This document shows positions 43,062 through 55,867 of a DNA stretch of 64,000 bases, one piece after another; the first letter of the stretch is position 1, and every line of letters starts with the position of its first letter. The notes beneath the pieces were generated by a model. That model was not told the DNA's origin, did no database searches, and saw only the letters and a program-made list of their open reading frames with translations. The stretch covers positions 107,585,522-107,649,521 of the forward strand of contig CM063503.1 of the NCBI GenBank assembly GCA_032207245.1. The letters are read 5' to 3'. Origin of the DNA: Pardosa pseudoannulata (lineage: Eukaryota > Arthropoda > Arachnida > Araneae > Lycosidae). The translations under genes were made by a program, and so were the position numbers.

Positions 43062-46000
43062 TGCCATTCTTATTTTGTGAAATAAATTTTTAAAAATATA
43101 AATATAATTTACCGCTAAATGTTAATCGTTACACTTAAAATTGTAGTTTTGACCTGTTTAGGGTCTCACTGTATATATAAAAACACTGGAAATGTTAACT
43201 TGTTCTTTCAAGCAGTAATACATAACTCTGATTCACTAAATGATTATAGTTCATATGGATTCAAGACAGAGTTCTGTGAGAAATAATCTAGGTTAGACAG
43301 AAGTGCAAATATGTGATATGCTAAAGTACGTAATAAAATTTTAGCATAGCAAAATCTAGAGATATTAGGAATTACAGAATGCACATAACTGCATATTGGT
43401 AGAAAATCTGTATTACTTTTCAAATTCTTAGTATCTGTATATAATTTAGGACATTTGAGAAAATGTGCAGAGAAAGTAAACAAAATAATGAATTGTAGGT
43501 AAATACTGTAGATTTTTAAAAGCGTGTAAACAATGTAATTTTTGTATCTAAAAATTAACTTTTATTTACTATAAGGATATATATTTAAAATATTTAGTAA
43601 TTTTTTACCCATAACAGAAGTGCGATTTGTAACAATTTTCATCTATATATACATTTTATCATATATGCGTTATTTCGGAATTAGATTAGTTTCCTAGATA
43701 TTCTTAATCGAAATTAGTTTCTTTAATTAACGGGTGGACTATTTGTTACTTTTTAGATACTTGAATTATTTTTCACAAACATATGTGGTAAAAATGTTAT
43801 TAAAAAATGTTAGACGAAATTTAGTGACTCAAGAAGATTCTATATTATACACTTACTATACAAAAAATTAGCTTTCACATATTTAGTAGCTTAGCTCAAA
43901 TTTCGTTATTCATATACAGTGCCATTTTAATTCATTGTAGAATACCGCAATGGAACCAATTTAATTTTAAATTAAATATTTATTTTAGTTCTTAAATATT
44001 TCAATAATTATAAGAAAATTTCAGATTTGAAAAAAAGAAAGATATATAATTTATATCTCACGATGTACATCATATTTAAAATATTTAATTGCTCATTCTT
44101 CGTTATTGAATTATATTATCGTTTTAAATAAATTTAAAAAACTACTGCCTGATACATTTACTTAAAAATGTATATGTGATGGAATAAATAACGAAGAGAT
44201 TAAAATGTTTTTTCCCCGGTAAGTATTAAAAAACTTATTTATAAAGATAAACAAATGAATTTTAGTGTGTATACTAATATCATTAGATTTTGTATAGTAA
44301 TAATTAAGTAGTCTTTAAAGTTTAAAGATGTAAAGTTTTTTGATTGGTAACTGTATTCTTCACATGTCCCGCAATACTACTATTATGGAGATCACGTGAC
44401 AATAAAATACACAGAAAAAAGTTTTTGAATAAAATTAGGACATAATAAAAACTTTCATAATGCATTTAGTGGTCAAACAAATTTTTTATTAATGCATCTA
44501 GTGCACAACGTATGAATAATTTAATTTGTATTTTTACTGCAAGGTTAAAAATCCTATAAAAACATACATTGCCATCCATATACAGCTTAGCTTAAATAGA
44601 ATAAAATTTACATATCATCTTTATTTTAGTTTCTATAATTACATTTTCTACAATTTAAAAAAATACTAATCGTTTCACAAAGTCATATATATATATATAT
44701 ACATTTTTGAGAAATTATTTGAAAAACAATGTCTAGAATATATGGATAAAAATTAAAACAAAGTGAAACTAATGAACTATTTTAAAATTATTATTGAAGT
44801 TCTAACAAACAAGAATTAAAAAATATTATGTTTTATTTTTTAACATGGAAGTGCGACAAAAATATATTTTAATAAAATAAAATAAACGTAAGTTTGGAAA
44901 AAATCATTCAATTATATAAGATCACAAATAACTTAAATTTCAGCAATGAAAAAAATTCTTATTTTAGATGTTTTTTGATGCTTTAATTTTAAACACTGAA
45001 AATAAATTATAATTTCTCTTGCGTGGGTGTCTTATAAGTATTTTATAGCAATGTAATTTGTTCAAAATACAATTTATTTTAATTATTTTTAATCTAACTA
45101 AATTATTAGGAAAATCAAATAAAATGAAATAATCAGAAACTCAGATTATTAAAAACTATTTTTTACTTCAATTTTATGTAGTTATACGTGTGAAATTATT
45201 ATATTTGATCGACAACAGCCAATATTTCATTTAACACATATATAAATTACAAACGAATTTAAACAGAAAAATATTTAAATTTTGTTTGACAAATATAAAT
45301 GAAAAAAAAGTTGCATCTTATATATTTAGCGTTCTATTAGATATTTAATTTGATTGTTTGAATTTTTAACAAATTTTTATTTGTATGTTTACGGCGTAAC
45401 ATGATTTTATTATGTTCTATAATATAATAGTTAATATTCCTGACATTTATCATATTTCTATGTTCAATTGTGAATTCTATGTAGACTACCAGTAGAAGAA
45501 GAAGTACCTAAAAGTTTTTAGAGTTCTGTATAATGTCAATAATCTGAAAGTTTTATATACAAGCTCTTAAGTACCATTTTCATTATAGAGACTACAAGAT
45601 TCATTGAAACAGAAATTAAATACTCAGAGAGAGTGCCTTTTGAAAAGAAGGTAATCTAACTAAAACTAGATTTTACATTTTATTGGTAAGTCATGTTATG
45701 GAAATGTGTTGGGAATACTTTCTATACTTAATATTTATAGAAAACAACTGTAGTGTATAGAGAATATATGTAACATAGGTCAATAATCCTAAACAGAAGA
45801 TATCAACCATTTACGGATTTTTCCCTACTCATTTGCTGAGTTATTTTTCATCCTTATACACATAAGTACATTCTTAAATTACAATAGGGGTTGGTTTAAA
45901 ACATTTCAGTAAGCGAAGTATGAAGGCTGTAATCCCAAATTAAAGTTTTGCAGAATATGAATATTTTTGTGTAGTCTTGTAAACTTTCGGTTTTCATTTC

Positions 46001-46215
46001 AGAGTATACAATTAAATTGGCAATCTCACAATTATTTATTTCTCAAATAACTAATAATGGAACATACAGCAAACTATAGACACAATTGGAGTTTTCCTCG
46101 TTATTACTTAAGAATAATAAATGTTTAAACATTTTCTTTATAATATTTTATTCAATGAATATATAGTTTTAAATAATTTAAACAAACATTTACTGTTTTT
46201 TTAAAACATTTATAA
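43062..46215. other. Gene-free A+T-rich DNA
   Basis: No supported gene. The 79-codon minus frame at 43244-43483 has mixed residues but no motif, no neighbouring exon signals and no similarity I recognise. A short (TA)n lies at 44687-44701. Confidence 0.45.
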
Positions 46216-46231
46216 GATATATATATAAATA

Positions 46232-46302
<71 letters not shown>

Positions 46303-46351
46303 CATACATATATATACACATACATATATATATACACATACATATATATAC

Positions 46352-46421
<70 letters not shown>

Positions 46422-46472
46422 AATATATATACATAATAGAAATTATATATAATATACATATATATACATACA

Positions 46473-46504
<32 letters not shown>

Positions 46505-46528
46505 CACATACATATATACATACATATT

Positions 46529-46594
<66 letters not shown>
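46216..46594. repeat. AT satellite with ACATAC and (CA)n interruptions, about 380 bp
   Basis: TA arrays alternate with ATACATACATAT and ATACACATACAT words and one ACACAC run. The minus strand stays open in several frames, but these are dipeptide repeats. Confidence 0.97.
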
Positions 46595-46596
<2 letters not shown>

Positions 46597-46776
46597 CAAA
46601 CTATAGTTTCACCTTTTAATTTATAAAAGAAAAAGAAATTTATCTTAAATAATATCGTATTTTAATAATTTAAAAGCTTAAAACATTTTTTTTGTTTTGA
46701 GAAAGATATTCCTTAAAATCTTGCATTGTATTAAAATATTTGGATAATTTGTTTAAAGTTCTTAAGTTGGCCTAAG

Positions 46777-47227
<451 letters not shown>

Positions 47228-48230
47228 ATTAAAAAAGATAAACAGTTGACAACATTGTACATTGAATTATTAAACGGAAAGAAGTCTCATTATAGAAGTT
47301 ACGATTTAGTTTCACTAACAAATGATAAAAATAACCACACTCCTTGAAAAAAGATGTATGAAACGAAAAATATATATCTACCTCAAAATGTTTTTTTTTA
47401 ATACATTTTTCTGTTAAATGAAATAGCGCATACTAAATTCTAGGGTAAAATGTGCAAATATAACAATTTTCTTTAAACCAAAACATGTCTAAATAAAGCA
47501 GGATATGATAGGCACTGAATCTCAATGATTACGTTCAGTTCTTATGTTCTACTTTACATTTTTCTTGTGCCAAATATATATAGTGGTTGATCTCATATTA
47601 TTGTCAATATTTTTAATTTATTATGTTATAAATAAAATAAAAATGGGGGTGACATTAAAATAGAATGTGGTGTAATTATACTGCATTGTTAAAGCAGCCT
47701 TAAAATATTATATACTTTAAAATGCCTCCTTAAAAAAAACAATAAATTGAAAGTTTTTTTGTGGTTTGTTAACAGAAAACTCTTATTCCCTCGTTTAAAA
47801 GAGATGTCATTTAAAAAGCATTTAAGAAAGATGTAATATTTATACAAGTAAAATAAGTGACAAAATGAATAAAAAAGAAAATAATTAAGAAATTTTTCAT
47901 TTGACTGGGAAATAAGAAAAACAATTAATGCTGAACACAGAAACTTACAACATTTATTAAATCTAAATTCACATCTCATGTTTCAAAATGTACTCCCACC
48001 ACGCAAGCAAATATCTAATAAAAATTCCTTAAAAAATTTTCAGGAACTAAAAACAAAATCATAAAAACCTGATTTTTAGCTAATAAAAGTTATATAAAAG
48101 AATAAAAAATAAAAAGAACATTATAATAAAACATGTTTTGTTATAAAAGACTGTTCCGTAAAGACTTGTATAAATTGTTGTATAAAAATTATTTCTTAAT
48201 ATAAAAACTGAAATATACAGTCATAATGAG
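47228..48230. other. Intergenic, nothing recognised
   Basis: A 96-codon minus frame at 47689-47979 is composed almost entirely of residues encoded by A+T-rich codons (F, L, K, N, I, Y). It has no motif, and I read it as chance. Confidence 0.5.
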
Positions 48231-48310
48231 GCTTGGATTTACTAATCTTATTGCAGTAGAAAGGATGGGTTTACTGATCTGATTACAGTAGAAAGGATGA
48301 ATTTACTACT
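48231..48310. repeat. 2.5 tandem 32-bp units
   Basis: Units start at 48231, 48263 and 48295 (partial). Each has TTTACT(A/G)AT followed by A(T/C)AGTAGAAAGGAT-type text: TTGCAGTAGAAAGGATG and TTACAGTAGAAAGGATG. A small minisatellite outside the AT arrays. Confidence 0.75.
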
Positions 48311-50540
48311 AAAAACGAGGGCAAAAGATGTAAAATGTTGGTTTAGAGAAAACAAGGAAAGTCCTTCCAAACACGAAACTTTCTGTTAACACGAAACTTA
48401 AAATATGTTCGAAGCAAAAAATGTCAATACTAATTTGGTTAAAAGCGTTAAACATGTTTTAATATCTGCTTTAAAAGAAGAAAAACCCTCCCTAAACCAA
48501 AACAATGTCACAGCTATAAATTTCACAGCGTTATGCTCAATCTTCATAAGGCTATAAGTCATACCTTTTAATCTAACTTAAACAATAGTTTTATTTAAGA
48601 CAGTTAAAAACAAAACCAATTAAACTGAAGATATTCAATTTAAATGTATCCCACTCAAGGCCGCTGAAACCTGATTGGTACAATTATGACTTTTTGGTCT
48701 CATTTGCCCTCGTATTGCAAAAAAAGTAGACCGTAGAGCTCCAAAGTAAATCAAACCAAACCCAGTCTGCTCAAGTATCTGCTTTGAAATGTGCTTTTGA
48801 AATATTCAAACAAGCTCTTTCTAAACTGTATCTTGAAATTTTAGATCCACTCTTGAAGAAAGGTACAAAATCAACTTTGATGTTTTAAGAAATACTTTGT
48901 TATCTGGAAATCAAGATTTAATATGATAGTTCAACAAAAGATCTGTCAAACTGAATATATTAATTATTAAACCTTTTAAGTTTCGCATTAATAATATGAA
49001 ACATACTTATTACAAAGAATGATATTATAATATAGTCAAAATTTAATTTATGGTTTTGCATCCCATTAATTATTTTCAATCTTAAAGAAATATAGCAATA
49101 GAGAAATATTTCCTATTTCTCCTCTTCTGTATTAGAAAATTTTATCATCTAAAAGAAAGTTTTATTTTTGAGTGTATATCATCGTACATATAAACTAAAG
49201 AATTTAAATGTACAAAGTCAAGCAGATATAAAAGAATAGTATATGAAAAAATATGCAACAAAATATGTAATAAAAAATAGCAAAATACAATACTGATAAG
49301 GATAATATTAAAATAATAATGCATATTTTAAGGTGGCTATATTATAGTTTATATTAAAGTTAAAAATCAAAGATATAATTTCTATCCCTTTACATTCTTT
49401 GATCTGTCATAAATAAGAATAAAAATAAAAATGAATAGCTTAACTAGTAAAACATAAGAAACGCCTTTACTAATATGATCTTCAAGATTATGACTAAAGT
49501 TCTTTAAATAACTTATTTTACTGTATAAGGGTAGATTAAATCGTCATGTTTGGTTATAAGATTTTCATATTATAAATTTATTAACTAATCTATTTTCAGA
49601 TTTCAATATCCGGATATTTTTCATTTTTCTCTTGGCTTTGATATACTAAATATTAAATATATACTAAAATATAATCAACGTACGTGTAAGTCTTAACACA
49701 ATATTTTAAAACTTGCAGTATTCCATAGAGTATAAATATAATATTAAATTAGTAATATATTTATGCAGTTTTATGTGTGGATCAATTCTATTATGAATAT
49801 TTAAACAATATAAATTAACTGTATTCTATTTTGAATATTATATTATATACACTTTTACAGTTAGAAAATCTATATTTTTTTCATACTTACTCTGCTTCAT
49901 AACTACAAAAAGAGTAGGTATATTTATCTATACATTTAGAATATTATTTGCAACTCAGTAAACTTATTTCTTAGAAACACCATATACCTTAACATGCACA
50001 TCGGTACATATTTAGTTGTGTAATAAAAGAAGATGTATAAAATATAAAAGAGAAATTCTATATAAATGTTCGAGTGAACTTGAGAAAGAGGGTACTGCAA
50101 TACAAATAGCTCTTTACATTACCAAAATATCCATGGAACAAAACGATGTGGTATAGGATCAAAGGTTTTACTCGTTATTATTTAGAGATGTAGGATAGTA
50201 ATTTACAGGGACACCTGAGCTGTATTACATATAACAGCTTCTGGTGAAATGAGTTTAGATTTTCTGTCATTGCATTAAAATACGTGGTAACGGTGGATGA
50301 TATTTCCTAGGAATTAGAAGAGGAGTATGTTGATTGTACTGCAATTAACTGCTATTAGGCTTGAGGTGTGCTCAGTATAAATGTTGGTAATGAATCCATA
50401 ATTCCAAACTTCATAAAAATTGCTTGGAAGATTCTAGGTATTAAAGTTTTCCAAGCATTAACAATCATTAAACATACGGAATAGTTTCACACATATGCAA
50501 GGGTGACTGAGGATATATCTATACTGCATAACTTATAGAT
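48311..50540. other. Gene-free A+T-rich DNA
   Basis: 48310-48860 is a little more complex than average but has stops in all frames. Nothing recognised. Confidence 0.45.
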
Positions 50541-50889
50541 GGTTAGTTGGTTGGTTGGAGTTTAATGACACTGCATCCTCCTGGGATATATTGCTCCAAA
50601 CTCAAAAACTCATTAATTAGCAATATGTTTTTTTTAATTTCAAAGATAAAAACTTAAAAACGAAGCGATGAAGTCACAAAGAAACGAAGAGAAATGAATG
50701 TAGAATTAAAAAAGTGAATGAGGTGTGAATAATTTATCAAATATGAGGATAAAAGCCAATAACTTTTAAAAAGCTAAAAAGTTCAGGATGGGGCGACCTG
50801 ATATCTGGAGTAGCAGATTTAAAATAATGGAGACGATGTTGATTAAAGTTGGGACAATCGATCAGGGCGTGTTTAGTGGACACCTATTT
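50541..50889 (-). mobile_element. 3' end of an I/jockey-type LINE (minus strand)
   Basis: On the minus strand this interval has the end of a retrotransposon ORF2 (50883-50737), about 180 bases of 3' UTR, and a terminal CCAACCAACCAACTAACC tetranucleotide tail (plus-strand GGTTAGTTGGTTGGTTGG near 50541-50558). The upstream coding region is missing: an in-frame stop and A+T-rich DNA begin just beyond 50884. This is what a heavily 5'-truncated insertion looks like. The target-site duplication is not obvious. Confidence 0.65.
50737..50883 (-). pseudogene. LINE ORF2 C-terminal remnant
   Basis: The minus strand reads VSTKHALIDCPNFNQHRLHY, then FKSATPDIRS, PHPELFSFLKVIGFYPHI and a stop: 48 residues without interruption. 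I/jockey-type reverse transcriptase proteins typically end with a T(V)xHxLxxCPxFxxxR motif. A short linker and an LFxFLKxxGL/F..I tail then precede the stop, and the order, spacing and stop position here match. Reverse transcriptase and endonuclease domains are absent. The exact clade is not decided. Confidence 0.65.
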
Positions 50890-52248
50890 TTTATTATTGT
50901 ATTACTTTTTTATTATTTCTGAGCTTCATGTTGTTGAATCAATGTATTGCTGTTAACCATACCGAATGATCATTTTCAAGGTTACAGTCTAATTATCCCC
51001 TAATTAGACAACGCGCTGTTTGCTCATAATTTTTTATGAGAACGTCCTCACCTCCTCACTTCCTTGTGAGCTGGAGTGTATTAAATTTTTGTTTGGATCA
51101 CTTTTTGCCTAGAGGCCTAAATTTATGTTTTGATCTGTTTACGTTCGGAGGTTAAAGTGAAGATCTTACCCTTCGCTAGGTACTCCGTTAAACCCAATTA
51201 CCTTGACCTTGGACATGTCGACCTTACAAATTTTACATGTAGGTGCGTAGTCTCAGAGCAAGAGATGACGATGAGTGAACCGTGTATGTCCCATACGGAG
51301 ACTGGTGAGCATGACATCATGCTTTCTGGACGAGAGAGGGTGACACTTTTCAATAACTTATAGAAGTCCATATAATCCAAGAAGACTGATTGTCATGTCG
51401 ATCCTTTGGAGTAATGTGTACTTTGAAGCAATGTGTGTATACTCTCTACTAGCCGTGTTTGATGAATATATCAATCTATTGGGAACAAATTGTGTTCCCT
51501 ATATTTTAAATTAAAATGCTAAATATATATTTTCCCCCATTAAAAGATAAGATGTTTCTCGAAATGTGAAAATCTAACATTTATTTTCATAATAATCTAA
51601 ATCCTCTAGCTTTGTAGTATTTTAAATTTGTCTTCATAGAACGAAGGTACATAACTTCCAAGTTAAATTGAACATTTAAACTTAAATCATACTTCTTAGT
51701 TTTTAAAAAATATGAATGTATCAGCAGGTCAAAACTCATACCAGCTAACTAATGTATATAAATATAAATCATCGAAAAATCATTCTCTCAATATTTTAAA
51801 ATCCTGCAAAAACCATAATTTTCTCTTTGTCTTGTTTATTTAACTCACAGAATCTGGATTATAATATTTTTTTTTAATTTAAACGAAACGATTTTATTTC
51901 ATAACTTAAAATTTGTTATAATTTCTAAAAGCAGTTTAAAAATTAATCTTCTTTCTGCAGCTTCATTAAAAGAAAATTTAAATGAAGCAATATTTTTTTA
52001 CAATACTTCTATGAACTACCTGAAGTTAATAGAATATTTTCAGATTTTCTCTTAAAATCTGTTAATCAAAATTATCTACAAATTAAATTTAGATAAATGT
52101 TACAACGCACATAGTAAAATTTTCAATCTCTAGGGACATATCAATGGTGCAATTGAGTAACTGTGTACAAAAGCATTGTATAGGCATAAATCAGTTAGTT
52201 TATTATAGGTTGATAGAAAGCATTATAAATGATTTCTTCAAAACTCAG

Positions 52249-52249
<1 letters not shown>
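50890..52249. other. Unassigned, less A+T-rich block followed by desert
   Basis: 50980-51400 is one of the most G+C-rich stretches of the window, with CpG, CCTCACCTCCTCACTTCC (51046-51063) and ACCTTGACCTTGGACATGTC (51201-51220). Short frames exist on both strands (51130-51363 plus, 51198-51380 minus) without a family motif. It lies directly beyond the LINE end and may be another decayed interspersed repeat. The rest to 52249 is plain. Confidence 0.35.

Positions 52250-52298
<49 letters not shown>
52250..52298. repeat. (TA)n microsatellite
   Basis: A perfect TA array of about 24 units. Confidence 0.95.
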
Positions 52299-52301
<3 letters not shown>

Positions 52302-53696
52302 TTTAAAATTATATAAATTCAGGAAATATATAAAAATTTTTGAAGTTATGTAAATTCATGAAAGAAATATGATATCAGATAAGGATTCTAAATTTTTCTA
52401 ATGATACAGGAGAAATAGACAATTATCTTTAGGGGATACAGAAGCTAAATACAAAATTTTTTGATATCGCCTAGGAAATTGAATCCCATATTACACTATA
52501 GTATATGTAGCTTATAGAGTGCTACGGACGTGTGTAACATAGCCTATAGAAAAGTGACTGTTCTTAATTTGGAAACATTAACGAAGAATTAGGCTATTGT
52601 ACTCAGGCTTATCGTTTGAAAATAGAGAACATTGTGATCACGAAACTTTCTTATGTGTCTCAACCACCATTAAAGAACACAATAGTCTATGACCTGTTCA
52701 AGCTTCGACCCCACAATCCTCCGAAAACGACTTAGATGCCTTTTCCTAGTGATCTTCCCTGGCTCGTTAATTAGTTATTAATTATTATCAATCATCATCA
52801 CTCCTTTTTATGCTTTATGGTCAATTTTAGGGGTAAATTTAACATATTTTCTAATTATATTTTGTGTATTAGACGTTTATATTAATTCAAGCTGCATTAA
52901 AATAACATTTTTAATTTTTAGTTATATAATTCCAATTTCATTACATTTCCCAATGTCCTAAAAAATTAAATTATCTACATTTTCACATTCTGTTTGGGCT
53001 TTAAAATGACAAATAATTAATTTTGATAAAAGTCATCTGAAATAAATAAGAAATTCAATTACAAAATAATTTAATATCATACGAGAATTTTTCCTTTTAC
53101 TATAATTGTTTAATAAATCTGTTCAGACGCTCCAGAAGTTAATTTTATTATTATTATAGCATTTAACCATAACCATGTGTATTTATTTTAGAATCTCAAG
53201 TAATTAATCATATTAACTCATAGATCCTATAAGGTTAAAAAAAAGTTTTAAATCGATTCGCACAGCTTAGTTTTATGAGAAAAGGAGATAATAATTCAAT
53301 TTATTTATAACATGCTCATACATCATTTTTAAACAATAACTTAGTATTTAATGAAATTAATACTTGAAAAAAAATTAATATCGTTCTATTTTGGGATACC
53401 CTACATCATAATTTCAATTACAATATGTATATTTTCAAATGAGATACGCGTGCTTTTTGTATTGAAAAAACTGAAATTTAACACATCCTAAAATATTTCT
53501 GCCGTACCATGATTAACCAGTGTCCGAGATACCCAATAATGTAAAAAATATAGGTCTCGCAGAAATAAAACAGTTCCTTAAAATTCAAACGAAAAATCTT
53601 ATATATTTTTAAGTAAATAGTGTGACGAATATTACACATAATTGCAAATCAGAGATCATTTAATTTATTTGAAATAATTTATTTACAGATTACACA
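52299..53696. other. Intergenic, nothing recognised
   Basis: 52480-52800 has slightly raised G+C; otherwise A+T-rich with no gene signal. Confidence 0.45.
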
Positions 53697-53796
53697 NNNN
53701 NNNNNNNNNNNNNNNNNNNNNNNNNNNNNNNNNNNNNNNNNNNNNNNNNNNNNNNNNNNNNNNNNNNNNNNNNNNNNNNNNNNNNNNNNNNNNNNN
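53697..53796. other. Assembly gap (100 N)
   Basis: Exactly 100 undetermined bases, the conventional placeholder for a scaffold join of unknown size. True distance and even orientation across it are not guaranteed. Confidence 1.
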
Positions 53797-55157
53797 GTTT
53801 GAACCGAAATTCTCCTAAAATTTCGGTCTTTACTATGTTACGTTTGGGTTAAAAAAAACGCTATTGCTGGTAAACTCGACCTTGCTTTTGGCGTTTCCTA
53901 TCATTATTATAACAAAATCTGAAATTCGTCCTAAAAATCAATGAAGTAAACTCCATTCCTCTGATGGATTTAATTCGAGATATTTTCATTAAAAATTTCA
54001 AAATTTTTTCTCCTTTATTCAAACGTTATTTACTAGATTAACTACAGTAATCCGAGATTGGAATTAGATAACCGAGACACATTTACCGCAAAACGAAGAA
54101 AAGATACCTGGTAATAAACGGGAAGATGTATTCATCGTAAACTAGATATATATTCGATTTTTTAATAATTAAAGCTATTTATTCCGTTCGTCTTATATCA
54201 ACAACGGGACGCTGAACATGATTTTAGCCTTAATTACTGTAAATAATATAATAACTAATATTAAAAAAATGAGAACATTTTTTTTTAAATTTTGAATTTC
54301 ATTATCTCATCTGATGTTTCTCGAAGAGAAGTGGAAGATTTTAATTTACAATTTTGCTATTTTGCTGTAAACACACCTGCACAAACGTAAAAATATAACA
54401 CAAGACACATTTTTCTCATATGTTTATTAATTAACTTTATATCGAACGATGGTAGAATGAAGATGACCATGCTCTTCGATTCCTGATATTGAAGGTTTAA
54501 ATTTCAATAGATGAATGTGTATTTTCAGCTATTCGGAATCGACTATAGTCAGGAAGTCCAGGTTTGAATCGACACCTTTATGGAAAAAGTAGTCAGTTAC
54601 ACTCTAAAACTAAGCTAAACTGAATTAATGTAAAATGTTCTAAAGAATAAAGTCTAGTTATTGGGCTGGTTTTATATTATTTTACAGGAAAAACAGGGAC
54701 GAAAAGATCTAGTAAAATGTCACCAATCCGTTTTTTTCCCATGCTTTATGAAATGATTAAGCTTCTTATCAATTGTCTTTAAATCTCCCTTACGTTTGTA
54801 TTGGACGTTTTGTCCCCCCTTTATAAGGTTCTGTTGTGAATATAACACGGCATCTTACTGTAAAAGGTATATATACATATATGTAATAAATAAAAATTAT
54901 TTAACTTTAATATTTCCTTAAAAACATCCCCTCTCCCATTCTAATTCCTTAAAATCTTTTTCCTAGCCTTTAAATGTCTTAATCAAAGGAGTGTCTCCTA
55001 CTTAAAACTCTTTCTATACAATTCCCAAAGCTTTCTATCCTATACATGTAAATTTTCTGTCTATTCAACAGGTTTTCCAGCTGTCTCCAGCAAATGGCTC
55101 CTCGTTTTATTCTGATCTGAACACTTAATTCGCTGATTAAATTTCGTCTACCTTGGG
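53797..55157. other. Intergenic, nothing recognised
   Basis: Just after the gap, ACCGAAATT (53803-53811) and AATTTCGGT (53819-53827) form a 9-bp hairpin. The region averages more G+C than the rest of the window, but frames are short and unrecognised. Confidence 0.4.
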
Positions 55158-55219
55158 GGAGAAAAAAAAAAAAAGGAGAAAAAAAAAAAAAAAAAAAAAA
55201 AAAGTAGGGGGAAGAGGAG

Positions 55220-55252
<33 letters not shown>

Positions 55253-55360
55253 AAAAAAACAGGGGCGAAAAAAAAAAAAAAAAAAAAAAAAAAACAAAAA
55301 AAAAAAAAAAAGGAAAAAAAAATAAAATAAAAAAGGGGAAAAAAAAAATAAAAAAAAAAA
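55158..55360. repeat. About 200-bp homopurine tract
   Basis: Almost only A with G clusters (GGAG, GGGGGAAGAGG, GGGG), broken by a few C and T. It begins after CTACCTT. The lysine-rich 81-codon frame through it (55153-55398) is a composition artefact. The tract could form triplex DNA, or could be a sequencing or assembly artefact, since long A runs are error-prone. Confidence 0.9.
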
Positions 55361-55591
55361 TTATTTCTGTGTTCGCTCTTGGGTGTATCTCTGTTTGAGC
55401 AGAGGTATTTTTGTGTCTTTCCTTTCTCTGTCGTTGCCTAGTAAATATGCTCGTTTTAACAGCACTAAAACAAATTTTTAAATAGAATTGTGCCGGTATC
55501 TTTCAATGATCCGACTGCACCGTTATTACTGTTAGCTGATTAGGCCTCTCCTTGCTCAGTAGTTGCCGGCAAGTAAAAATAATAGGATCTA
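55361..55591. other. Short G+C-richer intergenic segment
   Basis: Includes GTGCCGGTATC and GTTGCCGGCAAG; no frame or family recognised. Confidence 0.4.

Positions 55592-55867
<276 letters not shown>

Noticed and set aside
43244..43483. 79-codon minus-strand frame
   Set aside because: Residue mix is more varied than usual here, but there is no motif, splice context or paralogue in the window.
47689..47979. 96-codon minus-strand frame
   Set aside because: Hydrophobic and lysine-rich content follows from A+T-rich codons; no signal, motif or conserved neighbour.
51130..51380. Opposed frames of 77 and 60 codons
   Set aside because: Considered as upstream LINE coding sequence; neither continues the ORF2 motif order, and the LINE frame is closed at 50884.
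55153..55398. Lysine-rich 81-codon frame
   Set aside because: Direct translation of a purine tract; no basic-domain pattern beyond composition.
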